Program-made: the position numbers and the translations under genes
The notes under the pieces: generated by a model
The model's input: only the letters and a program-made list of their open reading frames with translations
Told to the model about the DNA's origin: nothing
Databases searched by the model: none
NCBI RefSeq assembly: GCF_001949145.1
Contig: NW_019091360.1
Coordinates: forward strand, 3,639,816-3,703,815
Reading direction: 5' to 3'
Length of the DNA: 64,000 nucleotides
Source: Acanthaster planci
Taxonomy: Eukaryota > Echinodermata > Asteroidea > Valvatida > Acanthasteridae
In this document: in pieces, positions 13,601 to 28,600 of the stretch
Layout: every line of letters begins with the position of its first letter
Numbering within the stretch: the stretch's first letter is position 1

Positions 13601-16600
13601 GCCTCTAGTGATGATGAGTATGCGTCTGATGAAGATGATATTGAGCAGCCCCTCTCTGATACCTCAGATAAGGGAAATTCTCATTCATCTGTGTCAGATG
13701 GGGTTGATGAAGAAGCACCACAAGTCACACAGACCTTCCGTAAATGGACTGTACCACGTTTGCCCGAACAGCAACTTGAGATTCACTTGAAAGATACCGA
13801 AGAGAGGCACTCACCTGATGGAGAAAATGATCCACCAATTGTCACTGTAGAACTACCTGGACGAGCATTTGCTCCTGATTCATCTTCAGCTGAAGGTGAA
13901 AAAGAACCTTTTCTTGTTGAAGAATATCTTGAGGTGAATCCAGTAGCTCTCACGGGACAGCTTATACCAACTAGAACATCATCTGGAAGTTCCTCCGAAA
14001 ATTCTTCCTCTTTAGAATATGATAGTGATGATGAGAGAACTGATAACAGATATGATGATGACCTCTTAAAGTCTAATTTCATTAAAGGACCCCAGTTCAA
14101 TACATCAATGGAATTCGAAAATCTTCAGTCTCACCAGTTTCATCTTGAAATCGACCCCATTGTTCCAACTCTACCAGTTACAAAACATCCTGAGTCATCT
14201 TCGTCTGATAGTGAAGTTGTCACTGTCAAAGAGATTCTAGTGAACAGATCAAGTCAAGATTCCAACCTCTTGCAGTCGGATGACAACAGGCCTGTCACTG
14301 TCTATGAAACGTCTCTCTTCCAGCAAACTTTCAAGAAGGTCTCAGTGAAAGAAGTCCTAACAAACATACCAGCTACAAAGTCATTAGAATCAACCGAGAT
14401 GGTTCTTCATTTGAAAACAGAAACAGAGACATCAAGAAGTTGCTCTTCCTCAGAGGATAATGATGAAAAGCAAGACATGGAAGTTTCAAATCAAGAAATT
14501 CCTATCACTGGAGAAAATTACATACCCCTCAACATCAAACTTAAGGTTCCTACTTCAGCACATGAAGAAGAGCATAGATCCAGTCGTTTGACTCTGAATG
14601 TAAATGTTGAATCTCGAAGTCCAAGGGTTGTTGAGGTTTACTTGGAATGTGCTCCTAGAGAGGCCTTGCAGTCAGTCTCTTCTCCTGAGAAGCACCGACA
14701 AGTCTTGATTTCTCAACAGGGAAGTGAATTAAAACCCATCACACTTTTCACGGTCAGTGATGAATATAATGAAGCATCATCCAGTGTACAAGAATTGGAG
14801 ATCGATGTTAGTAAGACTTCAGATGATGTGGTGTTTGTTACAGTCGGGGACAAAACTGAGGAGAAACTGGATTTAGGAACCTTGCATCCTGATTCAGAAG
14901 ACATACATCAAAATGAAATGAGCAGCGAGGATGAGAAACATGCAGCTGGTATAACAGGCAAGGTAGAACCTGTTTGTCAGGAATCATCTGTTGGATACTT
15001 GAAAGCTGAGGGGGACTTTAAACAAGTTGATTTGCCTCTCTTTGTTAATTCTGATCAGGGAGTTCACGTTGATCAAGAAGAGCGGCTACCCTCATTTTTG
15101 TCTCCAGTGAAAGAACATAATCTAAGCTTTTCCAAGAAGCAGCCACTTGCCGCTCCTTTCTTCTCTAAGGAGCTCAGGAATACCTCTGTTCTTGAAGGTG
15201 ATGCAGCAATGCTTCAGTGCTATGCAAATGGGAAACCAGATCCTGATTTTGTGTGGTTTAAGGATGGCAAGGAAATTCTTGGAGATAATGATTTCTATGA
15301 GATTAACAGCATGAGTTATGAAGATTGCTACACTGAATTGGTAATCCATGAGGTGGTAGCAGAGGACGAAGGGGAATTCATTGTTCTGGCAAGGAATTCT
15401 GAAGGAGAAGCAACCTGCAAAGCCTATCTGAGTGTGCAGGTCATTGGAGGGGAAGAGTCAGAGACAGGGACGTCAGGCCAAAGTGATTCATCTGACAAGG
15501 AGTCAGGCAGGAGATCATCGAGTAACAAAGATGCCACGTCTGGAAAACAGGACTCAGAGGATGCTAATTGCTTTGACTTCCTGCCTCACAGAAGCAGCAA
15601 GGGAGAGACTGATGATGCAATCGTTTGTTCATCAGATAAGTCAGATTTTGATTCCAATGTAGAGGCTGACCAAGTCCAAGATGATGAAGCACCATCTCTA
15701 GAGCTGCCTGCCATCGGTGTGAGGGCAAGCCAGACTGATGCTGACTATCCCCAGTGGCATGCCTCATTTGTAGTTGAAGATGGAGAGCCACAGAGGGTTT
15801 TTGCCCAGTATGAAGAAACTCCATCCACGTCAATGGTTTTTAAGAGCCATCTTTGCACTGTTGCTCATGCAAGTATCGAGAGTGCAATTGAATCCCCTAA
15901 TTTCCAGCCCCTTGAGCCTGCAGCTGAGATCTCTGATGACTCTGTTTCTATGGATGATACGGCCACTTTGGAAACAGTGCAAAAAAATCAAGAGAACAAC
16001 AACCAGAAAGATCTATTGCCTGATGTCTTAGAGCAGGCTGCCTGGGGGACTTGTGACAAGCCACCTAAGCAGATGATTGTGGAGGATCTCTATGCGGCCG
16101 TGACTGTGGAACCTGACCTGTGTATTGCTAGTGCTGCAGATGATGCCTTTCTGGTGGAGAATGTAGAGACCAGACATGAGCCCATGTCTGAGCCATCGGA
16201 TGACATCACTGAACCAGGCCTGTTGCATGCTGCCAATGAAGGTTTGAATTGATGAGTTCACAAGTTCCTAACAGCATGTAGCATCTAATGTATACTTGTC
16301 AAGATTTCATATCATACATTAACACACTTGCCTTTGAATGCTTCACTGCTTATCTGCACCCAATTTACTCATTCTATTCCACAGGGGTTGGCGAAGAAAC
16401 AGTCTATACTCTGTCAGTGTCAGTTCTGCCTCAGTATTTCACTGTCTGATGTTTTAAAGGTCATAAAATTTACTGTAGCTGCTTGAAAGCCAAGTTCATA
16501 ATCATTAAAAGCTTGCGTTTTATTGAATAGTTTACAAATGCTTACCACAACTGCATAGTGAAATCACTGATTAGCTTTTTAAAATTATAAGTCAGCTGTT

Positions 16601-19600
16601 AAAAAGTAATCATCACTTCTTGTTGCAACATTTCCTTGCATGAAACAAAATGTGTCTTTAGGTGGTAGAGTTGTCATTCAATAGATTTTTTTTCAGAAGA
16701 AATGTGAAAAGAATTCAAGTTATTGGTCTCATGCCTAGTTATAAATGGTGAACTGCTTTAATTCAGTTCCTTTGAAAGAAGTTATCATGTGTCACTGGCA
16801 ATTGTCTGTGTTATTCATTGTGAGCTGATGAAAGGCCTAAACAATGGTTAAAACCTGTTAATATTGCTTAAATTTATCAGCTCCCAAGTTAGAATACAGA
16901 GTTGTCATCATTAGCTGTGTTTTAGATATGGTATTGAAATTATTGGAGGGTGCTAATACAGTTCGGGTAAGCTTTTCTTTAAAATTAGCCAAACGGAGTA
17001 TGTCTTTCTGTATCAGCTGCTACGTGTATATCTCAGAAATGCAAATTCGTTAGTTTTGCTTTTCAGACATAGACACACTTCCATACCTCCAGCTTCATTT
17101 TCCCGTTTTTAACTTCAAATGCTGTGCTTATATTCACCTTTCTGTGCTGCTGTGATGAACGGCATTCATTGCTAGCCAGTTAGCACAAATGCCGTATATT
17201 GGACTTGCAAAATGCCCCTTTCTTTCAAGAAGATTCCAAATACCAATGTAAGAGAATGATTTATCAGCTCTTTTAAGCTCATTATTTTTCCTTTTGTGCT
17301 TGGTTGTTTCAAAAGCCACTATGAAAAAATGTGCATTAAACAGCATTCTAACCCCTGACTTTTCATTCCTCATGGAACCAGATCAATTAGCCTTAGATTT
17401 AGCAAATCAGCTGGCTAAGCTGGATGCAATGACTAGCATACAAATGTAGTTGGATTCATTGAAGTAAACCACTGATTCATGTGTTGTCATTGCTAAGTCT
17501 CATCGCGTAGCTACTGTATGCACCTCCTCATCTTCCAGTTATCTCTGAGTAAACCTTTTCCTCCATTGCTGAATCATTGATCGCTTCTCTCAATGTTTTC
17601 ATTGAGATGTGTGCCTTCTAATTCCTCTTAGCACAAATCATACCAAAAGATGTGTGGAAAATGATGTTATCTTTTCACTTTTGAATTCCATCTCTCTGGA
17701 GCTGCTCTTGTTGCAGATGTTTCTCTTTGAACTGATACGAAAGTGCACATTACAAGTCTCCTTGCTTAAAGCCAGTAACAGTAGAGTAGTAAAATCAACT
17801 CTTGCACCTCGGCTGTTAACATCCTGACACTTTGCACATTCTCTGTCATTTGATGATGATTTGATGCAGAAATAATCTTCAGTATTTAAATTCTTACAGA
17901 AGCTCCAGCCTCTCCGAAGGAGAAGGTTGATGAGGAGAAACCAGTAGAAGTCCCTTCAGTCACTGTCCCACGGAAGGCAGAAGAGAAACCACTCCCAGAG
18001 GAAGGAGAAACCAAGATCCTCCCTGAGGAAATTGTTCCAGAATTGACACCCAAGGAGATCCTTCTAGAAGCCGATTACCAAGAGCTTCCCAAGGAGGAGG
18101 TAGCTGACGTCATCCCTCCTCACTTCACAAAGGTCATCGAGACCTTGACAGTCGCTGATGGTGACATGGCTCGCTTCACAGCCGTCGTATCCGCAAAGCC
18201 TAAGCCTGTCGTCAAGTGGTTTGTGGATGGCTCCGAGATCAAGGATGAACCTGAGTACGAGGTGACCTCTACTGATGATGGTGTCCATACTTTGACCTTG
18301 CCTGAGGTCATCCCTGAGGACGAGGGAGAATATATGTGCAAAGCTATCAACAAGGCCGGGGAGGAGACATGCACAGCAATGCTCTTTGTTGAAGGTAAGT
18401 TCAGAACTTTTCTCATCTTATTTCTTTAAGAGACAGTTACAGAACACCAAAGAATCCCATTTATCTATGTTTCCTTCCGAAAACTCTATGGGGGGATGTA
18501 TTTTTCGGCAGTGAGAAGGAACGACATTGTACTCTAACATTTTACATGTTTATCTGAAGTTCTTTTGGATTATTTGCTTTCCACAATAGCATTTTTCTAT
18601 ACCCTGCTAACAATGTAAGTGAGCAAGTATCTGTATTTACTTATGCTTGAGAGTTCGACAAATTTGAAAATTGAATGCTAATGTGACAGAAATTAAGAAA
18701 GAACCAGAGGAGCGAGCTCGAGAGAAAACTCAGGTTGACATTGAAAGGCAGCCTCCAATACCTGAGCTTGTCGGCATTGAGGTGGATGTTGCAAGACCCA
18801 AGAAGACCACTCTTGAAACTTCCTCAGTCACGATGGAAGCCAGACCCTTGCCTGAGACACGTGAAACAACCACACTGGGACTAGATGTTGAGGATGTACG
18901 TCCACTACAGGAGATTGAACTGGCAGTACAAGTCTACAAAGATGCACCCAAGGAGATGGTACCTCCTTCCTTTGCCAAACCCATCGCGACTGTCATTGTC
19001 AAAGATGGAGAAAAAGCGACATTCACCGTTGAGGTGTCTGGTCTCCCGACACCCAAAATAACCTGGTTCAGGAATGGTGTGGAGATCAGGGATGCCCCCG
19101 AATTCAAGGTGACTGTTAAAGAGAATGTTAACGAGCTCATTCTAGAGGAGAGTTTCCCCGAAGATTCAGGGAAGATCACGTGTAGGGCCTCCAACCCAGC
19201 CGGCATCGCAACCTGCTCAGCCAAACTTATCGTCAGAGGTTGGATATTACTTTGTCTTAGGCATGCTGGCATGGAGAAGTTTTAGCAAATCCCCGAATTA
19301 TATAACAACATGAAATGTTCTGACATCTGTTAATTGACCCTGTATTCTAATAGGTTTTGATTATGGCTTGAAGTTTTCATCCCTTGCTGTTGTGCCACTC
19401 CTTATTTAAACTGTGATGTTTGTCTTGCCAAGTAGTCTCTGCTCCTAGTTTTTAACAGTAATGTCTGGAACCCTGTCCTTCCTTCAATACCCTGTCAAAT
19501 TTTGCTGTGTATTTGTGTATGACTATAAAAACAGAGCATCAATTGTCATTGAAAAATTGGCAACATGAAGCAAGGTTGTTTATTTATAAAGAATTAGCTT

Positions 19601-22600
19601 GGAAGTGCATCTGTATATATGTTGTTATGCATGATAAAGAGTCCTTAAGATTAATAACTGTCTAGGACCAGATGCAGACAGTTTTAGTGGGTATTGTTTG
19701 CCTTGTGCACTAGCTGTTAGATTTTTTCAAGTCGTATATGTACGTGTGTGTCCATGTTGTTGAACTCTACTAGGTCCATACTGTATCCTAGAGAAATTGC
19801 TAGAGGAGACGAAAAATGATATGATCAAATGTTGTTAGATAATTTATTGTTTTGTTTTTAAATTTTATGTATAATTCTATGTTATGTTACTGTATGCTCT
19901 GTTCATGTATTGGTCATAATGGAGGTTGTTGAGCTTTGCATGGTTACAGCGTTGCATGCTTCTGTACGAAGGTTACACTCACATCTGTTGACGAGTACAG
20001 TTTAATTAGTCATGCTTAAAACATTTATCAGTTTTACTTTGAAAGTCTTTCTAGTTGTAAAAAGAGGCTTGGAGATTATCGTAAGAAATGAGATTAATTA
20101 AATAATAAATAAGAACATTCAATGTCTTTCCTGCAATGTAGTTATTTTCCATGGGTATATTTTATTTTGTGGCAATTTTAGGTGTACTTCAAATTACTTC
20201 TTTGGCAGAAGTTTTGTTTCTGTTTCCCTTTTTGTGCTTCATGTGTTAGTTCCACAGACTGGAAGAAATGTAAATGAGAGTAAACTCTGCCTTATCTAAA
20301 GTATGAGTTTTTGTCTCTTGTGTTACTCAGAGGAAGATTCGACAGAAATTGATACCGAGGTTGAGGTGATGACAACTCGCAAGACCGTCACCATGACAAC
20401 AGAGTTCACACAAGAGGAAGAGGTCCTCCCTGTGCAGTTTGAAATCAAGCCAGAGGAAGAGCTTCCCAAGGAGAAGGCTTTGGAAGAGGAACAACCGGAA
20501 GTCATGGAAGAGGAAAAGCCGGAAGTGGTGGAGCAAGAGAAGCCAGTCCAGCCTGTTGTGGAGGAGCAACCTGAGGTTGAGGAAAAGCCAGAGGAAAAAC
20601 CTGAGGTAGTTGAGGAGATTCCTGAAGTACCAATCACTGTTACAGAAGAACCTGTTGTAGAAGAAGCTCCAGAAGTGGTAAGAACTGATCATTTCAAGAA
20701 ATTGACTCATCTTGTTGATTTGGAATTCATGTCTATTGCTATTTTATGAAATCAGGGTTGTCACACCATTAAAAAACCTTTAAAAATTATAAAAAGACTT
20801 TTTTATTGTCCTAATACCACAAATCTTATTTTATGCTTTGAGACTTTTACTTTCTCCATTGTGCAGACTGAGGAGGTGTCTCCCATAGAAGAAACTGACA
20901 CATCCAAACCAGTCACTGTGACAGAAACCACAGACACGACTGAAACTGTCATCATCAGCAAGAAGGTTAGACTTACACTGATCAGTTTATCAAACAATCA
21001 AAGACCGAAATTATCAAGGAGATTTTCACCCGGTACCTTTTGCTTAATCTTATGAAAAAATTTCACTTGCCATTTTTAATTGAGAAAAGTTACATTAGAT
21101 TTCAGAAGCTCTCGACAATTAGCAGGTTCCCAAATGCACAGACTTTAACACTGATGGTATCACCAATTTAATTCAGTTTGTTTGTCTTTGCAGATTGCTG
21201 AAACAGTTGAAGTGGAAATCACCAAACCTACAGGTAACACTGTAAAAAATGCAATGCGTAACAGAATGGTGTGTAGAATTCCAGTAATGTTAAGAAAACG
21301 GTTTTCTTTTCTGCTTGACAAATTTTATTGAAAGTTTAGAGCAACCAATTTGTTACTTTAATATCTGGAACACATGAATAATGTTGGAGCAACTGTTTAA
21401 ACTGTTTTGTCAGAAACTGCCGAGACCAAATTCATCGCCATGGGCAACTACCTTGCTGAGTCGGAGGAGGTCATGTCGCTGCGTGAGGGTGACAAACTCA
21501 TCGTAGTCGATGAGGGCACGGGTGACTGGTGTCTGGCTCGCAGTGAGATGACCCAAGAGGAAGGCTGGGTGCCCAGAACCTACCTGGCAACCGAGGAGCA
21601 GTATGAGGACAAGCTGGAGGAACAACTACAGGAGAATATCAGTAGGCTACCTGCTGGAGGTTGGTGTCATTGCTGGCTCTGAAAGTCAGGGTCATTTAAC
21701 CATTTTGAATTGTAATAATAACAGCCCCTAACTGATACTTCAGTAGGGAGACATACCCTTAAACCTTTGTATAAACTTTAATAACCTTGTTCTCTAAAAC
21801 AACAATGCCTAACGCAACCAAACTTCAGAAAATGTTTTATTTAACCATAAGTTATCCAACTATTCAACAAAAAACACATAATTCAGTTTCTTTCTAATGT
21901 TAAAAATCACCCTAAGAATTAGATTTACTACAAAGTGTCTTCATAGTAATGCATTTAATATTGTAGCTATTACAAAATTGTGTTATATGTTGATTTCAGA
22001 CATATGTGAAGTACTTTGTACCACTGTTAGGTTGTTTGGTATTTTGTTACTTGTCTTGTTACTTGTTTGTAATTTGATATTTTGTTTTTCTTTGTTCTGT
22101 ACTTCTTATCCTTGGCATATTGCTCTGTGCACCATTTGCCTTCCACCATTTGACTTGTCATGCCATCAATGCCACCTAAATACTTCTGCTTGTAAAATTG
22201 CAAAACTTTTTATGGTATCATGTTTCTGCATTGGCTCTAAAAAAAAAAATGAACCTCGTCTGTGGGTGAAATAAAATAAAATAACCTTGCGCTTTGATGG
22301 GCTCATTGCTTCAATTGCAAATTTTGCAAATACCTGAACCATTTGCTGTCATTTGCCTTATTGCCGGATTGAATTTTTGCTTTTTATTCATTCCTTTTTC
22401 TTTTTCTCCACTGGTGTACCCTTCCTGTTACAATGGCCATATTTTCTTGATACATGTACATGCATTCTGGGTGATGTGTTCCCTTCCTTTCTTGCTGTCA
22501 TGATCTGGTCAAACTGCTTTGCGCTGCTGCTGCTGTTTCAAACAAACCAGCCACTTTTTGTGCTGCAGAGGAAACGGTGGAAGGTGAGCTCAAGCCACCT

Positions 22601-25600
22601 GAGTTCATCGAGCCGCTGGAAACAACAAAATGCAAGGACGGCCAACCCGTCACCCTGAAGTGCTGCGTTGAGGGCAACCCCATGCCCACTATCGCCTGGT
22701 ACCGTCAGAGCACTCCAATTCCGCTGTCTGAGGACTTTGAAATGGAGTACGATGGGAGCACAGCGACTCTGACCATCCTGGAGGTCTTTCCAGAGGACTC
22801 TGGGAAGTACACCTGTGTTGCCAAGAACCAGGGAGGAATGGCTTCGACGAGTGCTGAACTTCTTGTCGAAGGTGGGTCACATAACTCTGCTTAGAGAATT
22901 ATGATTGTACCTGCAGTAGAAATGAGAGTCCCATATGTGCATTCCAATTTCATGGGTATACTGCCTGGTGATTGGTCGCATACTGGTATACACCATCATT
23001 CACACAAGAGGATATTTTTTTGTTTTTTCAATTGATACCAAAAGGAACTTCCACATTACTCGCATGCATAGTCTTTATACAGTGTCAGTAAAGGGTTTGA
23101 ATTCTTATACAATGGTGAGAGTCAACTATAAGTTCAAAGGTCTTTCTGTTTGTATTTGCCTGGCAGTGACATTGTCAGATGTTGAGAGCTATGACAGCAG
23201 CCACACCCCAGTCTCCAGGAAGAGTCTCTCTAGGTAAATTTGGAAAAGCAAATAAAATATAAAAAGGAAAAATTAACCATTTGGGAATGAATGTTGGAAT
23301 TTTTTATTATAGTTTCCATGGTAAAATCTACCTTATGCTTTGGAGAATAATGCACCAGTCATTGTTTAGAGAATATCAAATAATTTGAAAATATCTTTCT
23401 TGCTTGGTGGTCTCAATCCCTTCACAGACTGTAGATTGCCTTCAGCATTTGAAGTAAATTTTTATTAACGTTTGTGCTTGTATTGTATATTAAATTGCAG
23501 GGAGTCAACTGTGGAGGAGCCAGAAGGTATCAAGCCAGCCTTCATGTCTGTCGCCAAAGCCAGGCGTGTGGATGAAGGTCACAGCAAAGTGGTCTTCGAG
23601 TTCCGCCTGATAGCTGCCCCTCGTCCCACCATCTGCTGGTTCCACAATGACCAGCCCATCGAGGAGACGTCCAGGCGGAGAATGAGCATGTACGCTGACG
23701 TCCATCTCTACATCCTTACCCTGGAGCTCAAGGATGTCAAACCGGATGATGATGGTATCTTCAGGATTGAAGCGAAGAACAAGGAGGGGTCGGCTTCAGC
23801 GACAGTAGTCCTTGAAGTCAACCGTGAGTAGTTACTTATTTAGATGATACTCAACATCGGTGTGGTTTTAGTTCCTGCTCTGTGTGCCTTGTAAATAGTG
23901 GTTGCAGTAGAAATGTTTTGAATTAAAATTATGAATGAAGTCTTTTTGTAATATTTTACAAATTGCAGTTTACAGCTGGGTTGCATTTTTGTATGGGATG
24001 GAAGCCAAGTGGAAAACAGCAAAGTGGAAATTGACGTAGCCATTTGAAAATAATGTATTCACATACATGTACTTCCACCAGTCTTGCTGACTGTCTGATT
24101 AAAGATTGTTGGAAGGATGACCTTCATGTGCATTATATCCAAGCTGTGGCATTTATTATGCATGACAGTATGGCTGAACATGCTTAGAATGCAAATGAGC
24201 TTGATGTGAGCTGGCTTTAGATTGCTGTGTTTCACAGACATGGTTTTGTGTAGACATCCAACATATCCTTTCTCCATATTACATATTCCCAGCTCATGAT
24301 ATCAGTCAGACTAATTAACATTAATTGCATGTTTCCTGTTGATTGATGACTTCCTTGAAATTGGAATTGTATAAAGACTTATTGATTGACAGCCAAAATT
24401 TGAATTGTAAACAAAACTGATCTGAAAATTCTGGATTATACTACGGCTGCTTATGGCATGAATGATACAGATACACATTGTCATTTTATTAGAAAACAAT
24501 TCGTTTGATCTTGAACGTTTTTATTGTCCACAACAGACAATATGACATTGTTTGCTGCAGCACAAGTTAAAATATGGCTTCATAATGCAGCTCAGTCTCT
24601 GAAGTCATCAGTGAGCATGTATTCCGTCTTTGACATACAGATCCTTCCCTCATTAACCATGTTAACATTACCAGTAGCCATTCATTTCCCCATCATTTAC
24701 CTGTAGAGCTGGGCTTCAATAGCATGACCAATCTGTCCACATTGCATGCCCAAGAATCGCCTCCATCCAAGATTGTCTGCTTCTCTCCAACCTTGCATGA
24801 CTCTTCTAACCCATTTGATTTCTCCAAACCTGAGTGGATCGTTTCTGAGACTTGGGAGGTTCAGATGTCTTTGGCGACAGGTGATTGTTTTGTTTGTCTC
24901 TTGACAGTTGTAGGCCAATCACTTGTTGTCTCCACCCTTCCTGTATACCTCCCAATTCTGTCTTTAGAGACTGTAATATTAAGACCTTTTTATTTCCCTG
25001 CGAATTTTCTTTAACTTAATGCATATAAATATTCTGCAGTCATGCTATTGGAAGTGAAAATTATGATGAGTCTTGACATCTTGTTGATATGTACAAGAGA
25101 CATGAGTGTGCAAGAACTAAACTTGCCACCATTCAATTACCAATTGTAAGCTATGAATCACAAAATAACATGTAGCAGCCTTTGTTCAGGGAGAGAGATT
25201 GGGACAACTCTTGACAGGCACAGTGAAAATGTGTAGAATCATGACAATAAGGAAGAATTTTCATGTTGAATTTTTGCATGTTCTTGAATGTTATTAACAT
25301 AACAACAAATAGATTAGACATAAATAGAGCATGTTTATCAGCACTCACTGCTAAACCATTTGTGTAGTATATTCATACTGTAATATTAACCGTCCATAAC
25401 TGACTTGAATGTTTTCTGATGATTGATGCCATTAATTGACTTTCCTCCCTAGGTGAGGAACCAGAGCCTCCTCGCTTTGAAGAACCTCTTGTCTCTCTGA
25501 TCGTCAAAGAAGGCCATGTCGCAAAGTTTGAATGTCGCATCAGTGGCAGTCCCAGGCCGGAAGTCACCTGGTTCCGTGACAACGTCATGCTGACAAAGAG

Positions 25601-28600
25601 TGATGTGTTTGAGATCGGCTTTGATGGGACCGACAAGTATTGGGTTACCCTAAAGGAGACGGTGGAAGGCGATTCAGGAACTTTCACATGTATGGCTGAG
25701 AACATTGCTGGAAGAACTATCAGTGGAGCAGAACTCACTGTACAGAGAGGTACATTGTCGATGGTCATTTATGTCACTAATTTTAATTATTGAATTGGTT
25801 AAAAATCAATGTCATTGGAGAACAAAGCATGTGATGTTACACTAGCTCGGTCCTGTGTACCTGCGTAAGTTGGCCGTGCTTGAAGGGCTGACTTTCCATA
25901 AATGTGTTGATGTTCTCAAATGACCTACGATGTTCTTCAGTTTGAGCATTGCTGTTGAAATACTGAAACTGCTAATTGGATGGAATACAGCTTCCATTGT
26001 ACATTTTGTGCAATAGAGACAGGATTTCTTTTTAGATACAACTGGAGCTGTTGCTCCATAGGCAGTACTTTGTATATGGATGTAACTGTAGCTGTCATAG
26101 GCATTTTGAGGATTAGAGCTAATGCTGGAGTTGTTTGATTAAAAGAATATGAAAATGCATGTTGTTAAAATATGTATGTTTACGTTTAAGCAATTTTAAA
26201 AAGAAACATTTGGTAATCTGAAGACCCATGATAACCACATGTCATGTATGAGTCACCAAACAACTTACACGATAACTTTGGGTATGTTTTTCAGATGTGA
26301 GCCAAGAAGTTGCTGTAACAACTGATGTGACAACAACAACCGAAGTCACCACAGAGATTGAAAGTGACTTTGAAACACGTTCAGAGGTAGAGACCTCACC
26401 AGACATTGAAGGCCAACCGCCCAAGTTCCTGAAGTCACCCCAGGATGTGGAGACCCAACCTGGGGAAAGGGCCGAGCTGAATGTAAAGGTCACAGGATTA
26501 CCGCTTCCCGAGGTCACCTGGTACAGGGATGGCAAGGTATGACTGAAACAAATCTGATTTTGATTAAAGTTTATGTATTTGTAGGCATAGAGTTTTACTC
26601 AGGAGTGTGCTAGTTCAAATGATTTTAAAATCAGCTTTCTCCATTCTGAAATGCCGTCGTTCACCTCATTGATGTAGCGATTATAGAAATGTACAATTTT
26701 GTGTAATAATATTTTCAAAATTGACATTTCTGTATCTCTTTATGCAGGTGATTCAACCCAGTGATCATCACAAACTCATTGCTGATGAGGAAGGCAATGC
26801 CTCCTTGATTATCTCAGAAGCCAAACCAGAGGATGATGCCGAATATCTCTGCAAGGCTCAGAACAAGTTTGGCATGGCAACTTGCAGAGCAGACATCATT
26901 GTTGAAGAAGGTATAAAGCAAAGTTATTATGAAAAGTCCCTGTTGACGCTGTCATTTAACTGTGGCATATTCTAAATTTCTTGGATTCTTGTTGTGCCTA
27001 TTAAAGTTGTTCACTTCCTCACTAAGACAGCCATTTCCTTTCAACTTTCACCTGTTTGTTTTGTGTTTAGAATTGAGTGTCAAGAAAGATATGCCCAAAG
27101 TTGTCATTCAGCAGGATCTCCTAGAGCAGCCAAGCAGAGATACTGAGCAAATCAGCACCAGCGAAGCACCCTCAATATCTGAGGAGGAGTTTGATATGGA
27201 AGACCAGGGCTTTGGTCCCGTTATTATGCCATCAACCACCGACACTCCAGGTCTGAGTCTCCAAGAGGTCATGCCGGAGTATGAGGAGGAGCTACCGGAG
27301 GAGGATGTCTCAGAGGAGATGGCTGTTGAGGTCATCGATGGAGTGGAAGTGAAGGTCCCTCTGAAAAAGAAGGTGACACCAGCTAAAATCTCATCGGAAG
27401 AAGCAGCATTCGAGCTGAAACCAAGGCGTACCTCAGAAGATGTGGCTGCAGGGTTCAAGATCGGCATCCCATGTCCTGGCAAAGAGGCAGAAGCTAAAGT
27501 GACTCTGGAAACACCTTTGGAGAGGACAGAGACAGAGATTCCGATTGAGGCAGCTCCCAAGGAGCTGGAGGAGGTAGAGTTCAAGGTGCCTGTCCCTGAG
27601 GAGAAAGCTCCTCGTGCTCCCGATGAGGTAGATGTCGCGGTGACCATCTTACCCAAGGAGGAACAGCCAGAGGAAGCCGCCCCTGCTTTTGTCCAGCCTC
27701 TTAAACCTCAGGAAATCACACCACACACCGAGACCAAGCTAGTCTGCCAGGTAATTGGGAAACCCATGCCCAGTGTCAAATGGTACCTAGATGATGTGGA
27801 GCTGTTGCCAGAGGATAAGCACTATAAAATGGAGCAGCTTGAGGATGGAACCTGTACCCTGACAATCACCGACGTCCTGGCCGAAGATGAAGGTGCCTAC
27901 TCTGTAAAGGCATTCAATCCTGCTGGCAGTGCTGAAACAGAAGCTGAGATTCTCATAGCACCAGAAAGTATGTATTTCTCATTTTCAAAGCAGCGTTTCC
28001 TCATAATAGCCACTCAATGTGCTCAAAGTGTCCATTGCTTTAATAACGATGCAAATAACTACTTTAACCACTTGTAATAAGTGGTACAGTGGAACGCCGC
28101 TATACCGAACACCGCTATAATGGACATTCGGCTGTACTGAACATCACCCTTGGCTCCTAATATTTTGTGCACAAAACCTACCGAACATCATGCCGTTGCC
28201 GGTTATATTCCCGAACGTCAACTTGATAAAACAGTCAGTTTTTTTATGTTGGAAAGTGACAAATGGCCATTATTTCCCCAAGGATTAGAGGGGAAAGCCA
28301 CCAGCTGTTGAAGATTTAATTGTAATTAACTAGCTGATCAACTGGGTACATTGTTCTGCACTTGTTCAAAGTCGTCTTCTAGTAACGGCCAGAGTATGCA
28401 CGGCTAATCTGCGAATGGTATTGAATGGACACTGGTTTTGCGACTCTGCATGATCGAGTGCAGAGGAAAACCACACGCACACCGTGGTGTTGCACTAAAC
28501 ATCACTCTAAAGCATTCATCAGAGATTGATCCTGTATGGTTGCTTCACGACTTTTAGGATAATCTTGAAATCAATTTTGTAACTTAAGATTTAATAAAAA

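Noticed and set aside
20861-21055. Open frame continuing past the exon ending at 20965
   Set aside because: Composition turns AT-rich after the donor, and the next exon at 21194 fits phase 0.
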